Source of the DNA: Adenophora triphylla var. japonica
Lineage: Eukaryota > Streptophyta > Magnoliopsida > Asterales > Campanulaceae
NCBI GenBank assembly: GCA_022495995.1
Contig: JAFEMH010003608.1
Location: 124,001-188,000 of the forward strand
DNA: 64,000 bases
Direction of reading: 5' to 3'
Program-made: the position numbers and the translations under genes
In this document: piece by piece, positions 55,370 to 64,000 of the stretch
How positions within the stretch are numbered: position 1 is the stretch's first letter
Layout of the letters: the number at the start of each line of letters is the position of its first letter
Notes under the pieces: model-generated
The model's input: the letters and a program-made list of their open reading frames with translations, nothing else
Database searches by the model: none
What the model was told of the DNA's origin: nothing

Positions 55370-57445
55370 ATAAATAAATTTTGAAAAAAATGCAAAAAAA
55401 AAAATGCAAAAAAAAAAAAAAAAAAAAACTCAACTATTACCCTTTTGTGGATTTTACCACCAAACCAATTTTTTTTGTATCCAACGCATCCAACTATATT
55501 TCTTTGCATTCATTAGCACTATCACAACGATATTAGTTCTTCTCAGTTAAATTAACATGTGCCATTGTACGTGTCATTTTTTCTGGGGTATTTTCGATAG
55601 TTTGATCTAAAAAGTAAATATTAGAATATAGAAGTTTAGTTGTTCTTTTGAAAATTGTAGGGGGTGAATAGGAAAAAACCCTTAAATCAACTCCCCTCTC
55701 CCCTTCTTTTTCATTTTTCGTCTCCTCTTTCACGTGCCCACCCCACCTCGCCATCTCCAACACGAAGCTCGTCTACCGAATTTGTCTCATCCTCAAATCT
55801 GTTTTCCCGCCTTTTCATGGTCCTCCATATTTCCTCCTACCCCGCCCCCAAAAAGCATAATCAACCTCCTCTGTCTCTTTCACCCCCAAATCAAGCAATG
55901 ATGATGGCGATAATGATACCCAATGAAGTAATTCGATGTAACTCCTGAGATGAAATTTTTGAGCCGAAAATGTTTTGAGATTGGGGAGAAATCGATTGGG
56001 GCTAGAAATCGTAGATAGGATAGCTTTTATCGATTTTTTAATTTTTTTTAATTCTTTAGTTCGATCGAAAGTTTTCCATTCTTTGGATTTGTGATTTGTG
56101 GAGAAGTCTAATTATTAGTTTTAATTTTTGATTCCATTGTTATGGGTTTTGATTATTTAATATGAGTGTTTTGGGTGGTTGATGACGGCGGTGGAATGGT
56201 GATGATTGACGGCGGTGGAATGGTGGAGGCGGTGGCGGTGATATGGTGATAGGTGTTGATATACACTAGGGTCATTGCCACATAAGTTTCTTTTTTTTTA
56301 AATCTATGCTCAATAGGTTCCTTTTAAATGAGTGTATCAATTTTTTGTCATTTTACACGAAAATACCCCCCAAAGAATGTTGTATTATATTTTCGAGATG
56401 TCAGACATATTTTACAAAAAAAATTAAAAAAAATTAATTAATAAAAAAATTAATAAATTTTTTTAATACAAAAAAATTAAAAAAAATCAGAATTTTGTAT
56501 TATAATTTAATGTTGTATTATGTTGTATTATATTTTTGTATGTTGTATTATATTTTAAAAAAAAAATTAAAAAAAAATTAAAAAAAAAATCAGAATGTTG
56601 TATTATATTTTCAAAATGTTGTATTATATTTCGTGTTGTATTATATTTTCAAAAAAATTTTCAAAAAATTTTTTTTTTTAAATTCAAATAGAACTTATTT
56701 TTAATGTTGTGACGACAAAATTGGAAGTTCACTTGTAAAAAGAACTTCCTTGTTATGGGTTTTGATTATTTAATATGAGTGTTTTTGGGTGGTTGATGAC
56801 GGCGGTGGAATGGTGATGATTGACGGTGGTGGTGGAGGCGGTGGCGGTGATATGGTGATGGGTGTTGATATATACTATCTTTGTCGCAAAATGATTATTT
56901 CAAATATATATATATATATATATTAAAAGATATATTTTTAACATAAAAATATAAAAATAGGAGTTATTTTTATTCCTTTTTTAAAACAAAAAAATATCAC
57001 TTTGATTTCTTAGAAAAAATTGAATCAGCATTCAAAAAGAAAAAAAATATATAAATTAGGAAAAAAAATATAAAATAAGATAAAACTTTTTTTATTTTTA
57101 ATTAATATCATAGTCTAGTTCAAAAAATAATAATTAATTTAGAAAAAAGAAGAAATTTAGTGACTATATTGAGAAAAGATCAATAGCCAGGGACTATAAA
57201 GAACAAGTTAAACATCTTAATATGTGAACTATCGAAAATACCCCTTAAAATTCGATCATGTGTGCTGCACATGATCATTAATTTAACTGAAAAATATTAA
57301 TGTCGTTAGTTACCGTGCTAAAGAATGCAAAAAAAAAAAAAGTTGGATGATACAAAAAAATTAATTTGGTGGTAAAATCCACAAAAGGGCAGTAGTTTGA
57401 GTTTTTTTTTTTAATTGCATTTTTTTCCATAAATTTTTTTCGTGA
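55370..57445. mobile_element. Element with long terminal inverted repeats (MULE-like)
   Basis: 55370-55620 and 57190-57445 are inverted copies of one another over about 250 bases; shared blocks include cccttttgtggattttacc, ttcagttaaattaa and ggggtattttcgatagtt. Long terminal inverted repeats of this size are typical of Mutator-like elements; a target duplication was not identified because the outer ends are A-rich. Inside are a leader-like stretch and short ORF (55664-55948), a 125-base direct repeat and an AT-rich block. No transposase was seen. Confidence 0.65.
56139..56876 (+). repeat. Direct repeat with GGCGGTGG core flanking an AT-rich block
   Basis: About 125 bases beginning gttatgggttttgattattt occur at 56139-56266 and 56752-56876; both contain gatgacggcggtgga and ggaggcggtggcggtgatat. 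Between them tgttgtattatatttt recurs about eight times (56380-56650), interleaved with A-tracts. Confidence 0.8.
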
Positions 57446-57645
57446 TCGAGGAGTAAAACAATATAATATGGTACATCCAATAAATTGATAAACAGCATAT
57501 TATTCATAACCCTAATAGATTGTCACATAATTATTACCACCCCTAAATAGTATTACAGCATAGTATCCATAACCCTAGTGATAAAAAGCTTAATATTTAT
57601 TGTAGTAATAGATCTTCACAGGGGTTTTAATTAAGCCTTAATTAA

Positions 57646-60600
57646 TTATTTATGGAGGAAATCTTCAAGAGGATGAAATCCATGTAGAAGACTGGCTTGC
57701 CAAACTGTGTCAACGTCGAACATGTTATTCCCACACTCATTAACGCCCCATCCTTCCAAAGCATGCAGTATCCCGGCTATTCGCCATGCACTCATCACCC
57801 TTCGTGGCAACCAATTCTGTCACAAATTAAATCTCCGAATTAGCCATAAAATTTACATTTGATAACATATTTCGGGAAAAGTGTATTTTTTCACATTCAA
57901 ATGTAATTTATAGAGAACAAACCTCGCAAGAATCTACGTTTAGAAGATGCTCAGGAGCCAACATTGCAGGGGTAGTGTGGTAAAAGCAATCTTTACGTAG
58001 TTTCTTTGGAGGAAATTGTGCGAAAGGAATGAAGAATGTTCCTTTTGATGCCTTTTGTTGATCTTCTTCGCTCAATCCATCTCCTACCAACCATATCTGC
58101 AACAATATTTTGCCTCACAATTTGTTCAATTGATACAAAATTAATTTCCACTTTGTAAAGAATATATTTTAACGTAATTCATGAGCGTAAAATATCAAAT
58201 ATGGTCGTTTATAGGAGAATAATCATATCCATAATTTATGCCATGTTAAATTTGTGATGAAATCAACTCTGTGGATCGAGCACTAGAAAACATTTTAAGC
58301 ATGGTATTAGGGGTCATAATTAGATATAATTGCTAATATTTGCAAGCATGAACATTAATTTGCAGTGGAAAAAGAATGCCAATATATTTACCTTAATGTG
58401 CTCACAACTCTTGGAGAGCACTAAATTGTTAGCAAAATCACGCTTAAAATTTGCTTTGAGCTTCTTGAAATTATCTTCGGAAGGGATAGTAACCTAACAA
58501 AATTTCAACAAAACTTAGAACACACATCAAACTTACGGCAGATCATAGATAGTCACGATAAGGAACGCTTCATTATCCTTCATAATACATTTTCAATGTA
58601 ATTTCTCCAACATACCGCATAATGAGCTCTCAATTATTTTTTCGGTGTATCTTATATATGACATTATGGTTAATAATATTATGTTTATATATATATATAT
58701 ATCAACCTCAATTAATTTCAATTAATTTTAGTAATGGAATAATTGACTTGTAGATGGCCTATGGCTATAAATAGTAATACCTGCATACCCTTTTGGCAAA
58801 GAGCCAAAGCAATGGAGCAAGCAACCTTGTTAATATTGCCTCTAAGGACAACTTTGTTTGTTCCTTTGGGAATGGTATTAAAGACAATGGCAACTGCTAA
58901 ACTACTCCCATCTACCACCTTCACTTTCAACTCAGGATGTCTTCTTACAAACATCTCACCATTCATGTTCAATTTCTCCCCCTACAAAAATAGAAAGGTT
59001 TACTTAAAATAGAAAGTTATGAGTATACTGGTCTGAATAAATCAATTTATTGATTTAAAAGTTGATAATTAAGTGTCATGCTTGAAAATTGAAGTACTTA
59101 TAATTAATAATATTAACGAAAGCGGGCAACTAATTAATTACCTGATTTAGTAAACCAATAGTTAACACCTTAATGCCTCTGCCTTCTGCTTCTAGGATAG
59201 CTTCCTCTATCATGGTATTTATGGTCTCTCGTTGTGATGGCATAGCGTACTGCAATTATAGTATAATTAGTTATACATGTATACGAAGTAATATTATTAA
59301 ACTCATAAGTTTCATAATAAATATTGCAGTTGACGTGTTAATTTTTTTTTTTTTAAATGAACACTTTACTTGGTAATGGACAAAGTATGAAATATGAATT
59401 GGAATGACAAGGTTTTGTACCTGTAGTTTGTATTTTGGTATAACCCAAGTTTGTAGTTTGAGATTTTTGAAGACATTTCTCTCGACTACGAAAAAGGTTG
59501 TACCGTAAATCCAAGTAATGACCATGGACAAAACTGTCACGGGCCAGATGAACCATAGGAGCCAATTTGAGGTTTCGGGTTGGGAGGCTTGAGAAGCAAG
59601 TCCGACCCGGAGATGATATATGGATTCTGGAGTAGTTAGATTGGTTAAATGTACCACGTCAGCGTAGTCCTCGCCTCGTAGGAGTGATGTGTGATACAAG
59701 GAGTCCGTGGATCTGTCCACGGTGTCATAAATGTAGTCGTAAAATGGCATGAAAAGTGAATAATTTGTACGAAATTGAGTGTGGTGGAGGGAGTGATACC
59801 TGTGGTAAGAAACAGTGATAAAATTACAATACGAAACAAAAATGATGTGTTGTGTTAGTTGGTCAGAGAGAAAAAGTGAAGTGTATATTTGTTATAATTA
59901 TTACAAGTTGGTCTCACTTTTATTTTATGATTCTGCTGATTAATTTAAAATAATCCAAATATGTTTTTTGCATATCACTGAGATGAATACTACCCTCCGT
60001 CTCATTACAATTCACATAGTTAGTCAACTGTGTGAATTTTTGACATATGATTTTATGATTATATAAATATTTTTTTGTAATTTTAAAAATTGTTATTGCT
60101 TCACCATTAGAAATACTACCAATTACTTTTTTTAGAATTACATAGAAATATCTAGACATTCATAAAATTATGATAAAAAATTGATTCAGTTGAGTTGATG
60201 TGATTTATAATGGGACGGAGGGAGTATATAATTACACTACATTTAATACTTCTTTCACCAAACCCTAACCCCCTATTTAGGTGCCATGACATATCAAGTT
60301 AAAATCGAGAAAAAAAACATGGTTGACCCCAATTATTTATGACAACATTAAAAATGAAAGCTGCAAAAAGGTACGTCATCAACCTACCTTCAATGTTCCC
60401 CCCCCACCCATATCAGTATGGGCTTTATTAATATTAATGTTGTATGTACGATATGTACTATGTTTACCACTCATAGATGATGTCGGGTCAACCATAAATA
60501 ATTTATGTTGTCTTCTTATTTATCCCATCCGTCCCACAATAAAAATTAATTTCGGTTAAATCTATTTCAATTTTGACTAACATTTTATTTTATGCTAAAC

Positions 60601-62003
60601 TTATTTCAACTTTAACTAACATTTTATTTTATTCTAAACTATTTATTTTCATGAAATTTAAAAGTAATTATTGATAATGTTTCTATCGGTGATTTAGGCT
60701 TCGTTTGTTTCCCGTAAAACTAATTTCGGAAAATAATTTCACGTAAAATGATTTTCGAAAAATGAAAATGTTTTTAGGAAAATGACATAAACATATTTTC
60801 GGTTGTTTGGTAAAGAAAATATTTTCAAAAAATATTTTCATTTGTTTAATAAATTAAAAGAAAATATTTTTCAATAAAAGAACAATTTGATATAAATTTA
60901 AAGAGATAGGGTGAGCTAGGGTGATGGAGGTGGGGTGGTAGGGTAGGAGGTGGGGATTAGTAGGGGTGAGGTGTGTGTGTGTGGGGTAGGTGTGTGTGTG
61001 TGAGGTGTTACCATTTTTCGAAAAATATTTTATTTATAAAAAATTCGTAAGTCATTTTACTAATAAAAGTGGGGAAAACATTTTTCGGAAAACATTTTCT
61101 CCATTTTCCTGTACTTATCAAACATCGAAAAATGAAGAAAACGTTTTCCAAAAAATATTTTCCTCCAAATAAACGGAGTCTTAATAATCATTTTTAAATT
61201 TTTATGAAGATTAATAGTTTAGTATAAAATGTTAGTCAATGTTGAAATAAATATGACCAAAAGTAATTTTTATTTTGGTACGGAGGGAATATGCAATATC
61301 AAATCTTCTAGCTGTAGTAGAAATATTTTAGTCGTTGAAATATGGTAAGTGAATAAAAAACATGTTTTTGCAAGTTCATGAGTATCCAACCTTTTGAATA
61401 TTTGATGAGAATGAACATTTGACCTTTAATATGAAAAATAATATTGAATGGCGTTTGATATACGTTGCTGTTAAAGTCTCATGTATTTCACATCAATTTG
61501 AAGAATAAAATTAATCAATTATATAGATTGGCTAAACCTCACCCCTTAACAAAGCCTTTTTAAGGGGATGAGGACCCAATTCTAATATGGTATCAGAGCG
61601 GCCCAAGTTGATGTTGGGATTGAGTTAACCCGTGTTGGGTTTAAATTATCGGCCTACAAGTGAGGGGGCATGTTAAAGTTTCATGTATCCTACATCAACT
61701 TGGAGAATAAAATTAATCAACTATATAGATTGGCTAAACCTCACCTCTTAAATGCTTAAAAATAAATGGGAAGAAATACTTACGTGGGAGTGTAAATGAG
61801 GTACTTGAGAAAAGGGAAAATATGGAAGATTTTTTGTGGAACGAGCTCAAAATTGCAATGACCCATATTGTTCATTAGGTCAATATATGTCACATAACCA
61901 AACAAGGCAACAATGGAGCTTGTCTTTGTCAACACTGTGGTCATCATTGGTATTGCAAATAGCATTGAATACACTATGTGCTCTGCAAATGGGTGAATCA
62001 CAG
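57646..62003 (-). CDS. CER1: CER1-type very-long-chain aldehyde decarbonylase (C-terminal part)
   Basis: Seven exons on the minus strand: 62003-61784, 59799-59421, 59249-59142, 58981-58781, 58493-58392, 58096-57923 and 57816-57646, with the stop TAA at 57646-57648. All introns are GT-AG and the phases agree, giving about 450 residues without a stop. Landmarks: HPFAEHIVYSMLFAIP and YIDLMNNMGHCNFELVP, YHSLHHTQFRTNYSLFMPFY (histidine cluster), LWFIWPVTVLSMVITWIYG (membrane segment), KVKVVDGSSLAVAIV, IWLVGDGLSEEDQQKASKGT, FPPKKLRKDCFYHTTPAML and WRIAGILHALEGWGVNECG. The last parts form the Wax2 C-terminal domain. CER1 works with CER3 in the endoplasmic reticulum to make cuticular alkanes. The N-terminal fatty-acid-hydroxylase half is not between 62004 and 64000, so it probably lies beyond the window across a transposon-filled intron. 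Apparently functional as far as visible. Confidence 0.9.
59990..60227. mobile_element. Stowaway-like MITE in CER1 intron
   Basis: ccctccgtctcattacaa on the left and ttataatgggacggaggg on the right are inverted repeats beside TA dinucleotides; about 235 bases, AT-rich inside. Confidence 0.75.
60519..61290. mobile_element. Larger Stowaway-like MITE in CER1 intron, itself interrupted
   Basis: Ends catccgtcccacaataaaaa and ttttattttggtacggaggg are imperfect inverted repeats, and the inverted similarity continues inward (attttgactaacattttat against its complement near 61220-61240). A second MITE has inserted at 60697. Confidence 0.65.
60697..61180. mobile_element. PIF/Harbinger-like MITE nested in the Stowaway-like MITE
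   Basis: Termini ggcttcgtttgttt and (inverted) gactccgtttattt, flanked by TTA on both sides (60694-60696, 61181-61183), the 3-bp duplication of this superfamily. The interior is rich in gaaaatatttt words and holds a GT-rich block near 60970-61005. Confidence 0.7.
61469..61751 (+). mobile_element. Tiny TRIM-like retroelement in CER1 intron
   Basis: tgttaaagtctcatgtatt begins a direct repeat at 61469 (LTR about 119 bases, to 61587) and again at 61671 (about 80 bases kept). Directly after the first copy is a perfect primer-binding site tggtatcagagc (61588-61599), and before the second a purine tract gtgagggggca. The internal part is only about 83 bases and non-coding, which is the layout of terminal-repeat retrotransposons in miniature. 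Confidence 0.75.
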
Positions 62004-62010
62004 CTGCACA

Positions 62011-62050
<40 letters not shown>

Positions 62051-62713
62051 TAAAAAAAAAAAAACGTAAATTAACTTTCTTACCATTTACCATTACGACA
62101 TAGTCTTTATGTTTCTTTTAGCTAGTTAAGTTTTTTAGTTTGGCTCAAGTCGTTGAACATGGAACTCTTCTTTCCTAAATGTTGATTTTGTTATTGTAAT
62201 TTGGTTCTTAAATATGCTTGCATGTAGACAGTCATATACTCCCTCCGTCACAAAATATTGTTCAGCAATTTGGTTCTTAAATATGCTTGTTTATAGACAG
62301 AAATTGTCAAAAATGCTCCAAAAGTACTAGAATTGATTGGGTAGGCAAAATGTGAATAGGGGACCATAAAATTTGTCATCCAAAGTTGCAAGAAATTCTA
62401 GCTATGGACGATCTTGATGAAATTAACTTTGATTTTCTTTAATTACACAAAATTCAACCACTAGTTTTGATTAAATACGTTACACCAAACATTCTTATTC
62501 TACACTTGCTTGTAAGTTGCAATAAACATAGACTATTTTTTGTTAACATATTGTATATCATATATTGTATATCACGAGTGATCTAATAACAATATAGTAT
62601 ATTATTAATGTCAAAATTTTACAAAAAATGCATTTTTTCTTAATCTTAGAAAAAACGTGTTTTGTTTTCCCCGCTATGCTAGTGTTAGTGTAACAAAGTG
62701 CCAGTGTAAAAGT
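62004..62713. other. CER1 intron sequence with TA repeat and MITE piece
   Basis: An A-tract and TA microsatellite lie at 62010-62047. A single Stowaway-type end (actccctccgtcacaaaata, 62237-62256) has no partner and stands between two copies of a 33-base phrase (aatttggttcttaaatatgc, 62199-62231 and 62267-62300). No CER1 exon was found here. Confidence 0.5.
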
Positions 62714-64000
62714 TGGAGAATATGGTGGAGCGACATGGATCGAACCGAGTGAAACGGATCTAGACCGATGGAGCGGACCGAGTTTGCAAGAAAATACTTG
62801 TTTCCTAATGTTAGCTTCGTATTTTAGGAAGACTCCTTAATTAAGTAGGAAAGTAGAATACATAGCTAAAATAGAATCCTAGTCAAAGAAGGATTATTAT
62901 GTATATATAGGATTGTATCTCCTATTAGAATTAGGACTCTAAAATTAGTATAAATAGGTGTTTAGGACAATTGTAAAAGATGAGAGTGAAATAATATAGA
63001 AATTATAATCCTACTCCTCTCCACATTTTAACATGGTATCAGAGCTGGCCCAAGTTGATGTTGGGCTTAAGTTAACCCGTGTTGGGTGCCCGTGTTGGGT
63101 TTGAAGTCCACGTGTAATGCCAAGTTACCGGCCTACACGTGAGGGGGCGTGTTGAAGTCCCATGTATTCCACATCAACTTGAAGAATAAAAATGATCCAC
63201 TATAAAAACGATAATCGAGTGTCGTTCACTATAAAAACGATGATTGAGTGTCGTCCACTATAAAAACGATGATTGAGTGTCCTTTACTATAAAAACGATG
63301 ATCGAGTGTCGTCCACTATAAAAACGATGATTGAGTGTCGTCCACTATAAAAACGATGATTGAGTGTCGTCCACTATAAAAACGATAATCGAGTGTCGTC
63401 CACTATAAAAACGATGATTGAGTGTCGTTCACTATAAAAACGATAATCGAGTGTCGTCCACTATAAAAACGATAATCGAGAGTCGTTCAATATAAAATAA
63501 TAATTGAGTGTCGTTCACTATAAAAACGATAATTAAGTGTCGTTCACTCTAAAAACGGAGATTGAAGAAAAAGAAGCATATGCGAGCACAAATTGTGCGA
63601 AATTGAAGAAAGAATACCTGATGTGAATGACTCTTCAGATATTGGAACACATTTTTGTTGTTGTTGAAAAAAAAAAGACGAACCCGTGGTTGCTTGAACT
63701 GCTACACGAAAAAGGAAGAACTTGACGCAGATGCTGCATGTCGAAGTGAAAGAATTTTTTTTTTTAAAACGTTTTAATTTTTATTTGGCAAGTTGGGTAT
63801 CTACGTTGTAGATCCTCCAACTTGAGGGGGGGAGTTGGAGAATATGGTGGAGCGACATGGATCGAACCGAGTGAAACGGATCTAGACCGATGGAGCGGAC
63901 CGAGTTTGCAAGAAAATACTTGTTTCCTAATGTTAGCTTCGTATTTTAGGAAGACTCCTTAATTAAGTAGGAAAGTAGAATACATAGCTAAAATAGAATC
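62714..64000 (+). mobile_element. TRIM-like retroelement with internal minisatellite, cut by the window edge
   Basis: LTR 62714-63033 (tggagaatatggtggagcga to ttttaaca), then the primer-binding site tggtatcagagctgg (63034-63048), an internal part of about 800 bases without a Gag or Pol domain, a purine tract gaggggggga (63824-63833), and the second LTR from 63836 to the edge, identical to the first over the 165 bases visible. Apparently recent. It probably lies in the next CER1 intron. Confidence 0.85.
63197..63565 (+). repeat. 29-bp minisatellite, about 12.5 copies
   Basis: Unit ccactataaaaacgatgat continuing tgagtgtcgt, 29 bases, with two alternating variants (gatgattgag and gataatcgag) and edge decay in the last three units. 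No unique spacers between units. Confidence 0.9.

Noticed and set aside
56905..56925. TA microsatellites (also 39949-39975, 58689-58700, 62018-62047) as matrix attachment or origin signals
   Set aside because: Simple repeats alone give no support for such a role.
63197..63565. Regular 29-bp repeats resembling a CRISPR array
   Set aside because: There are no unique spacers between units and the sequence is plant nuclear DNA; it is a minisatellite inside a TRIM-like element.

Overview
The window is nuclear DNA of a flowering plant, most likely a eudicot. Coding sequence is split by GT-AG introns, the recognisable host peptides match plant families, and most bases belong to LTR retrotransposons, MITEs and CACTA-type DNA transposons nested inside one another. 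The species cannot be told from the sequence alone.

Layout. 1-4,530: short exon pieces of three unrelated host genes side by side (CGR2/3-like methyltransferase, armadillo-repeat kinesin, SYP12-type syntaxin) and a CACTA end with repeat-rich DNA. 4,531-7,304: a Stowaway-like MITE split by a small copia element (C3, 4,590-7,272). 7,371-28,581: exons of an NT-C2-domain, myosin-heavy-chain-related gene, split by T1 (Ty3/gypsy Tat-like, 7,482-18,141) and C1 (copia, 18,519-28,442). 28,763-29,253: a reverse-strand LEA_2 pseudogene, next to T2 (Tat-like, minus orientation, 29,271-39,186). 39,318-40,319: an unrecognised exon, a probable CACTA transposase tail and a palindromic CACTA end. 40,320-54,880: remnants of copia family C2 interrupted by T3 (Tat-like, plus orientation, 44,529-54,353), a sister of T2. 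55,370-57,445: an element with long terminal inverted repeats. 57,646-62,003: the only host gene here that looks alive, the C-terminal half of a CER1-type wax alkane-synthesis gene (minus strand), with MITEs and a tiny TRIM in its introns; it runs off the right edge. 62,714-64,000: a second TRIM-like element with a 29-bp minisatellite.

Main point of interest. The Tat-like elements carry an extra gene on the strand opposite gag-pol. In T2 it has four exons whose GT-AG junctions keep one reading frame (about 528 codons), with a PF04195-like region, a basic stretch and a coiled coil. T1 and T3 have decayed counterparts. The copia elements C1 and C2 lack reverse transcriptase but carry a downstream ORF behind a gene-like leader. 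Each of the four families also shows its own short motif scattered through LTRs, coding and non-coding parts, far above its level elsewhere in the window: CAA(C/G)TTG in T2/T3, GCGGGCA in T1, GTGTTGCC in C2, AC(A/G)GCTA in C1. The combination resembles sequence-specific anti-silencing systems such as Arabidopsis VANDAL/VANC; this is a hypothesis, not a demonstration.

Caution: LTR pairs differ repeatedly at CAG/CTG positions, which suggests consensus errors in methylated repeats, so some frameshifts may not be real. All counts below are by eye.
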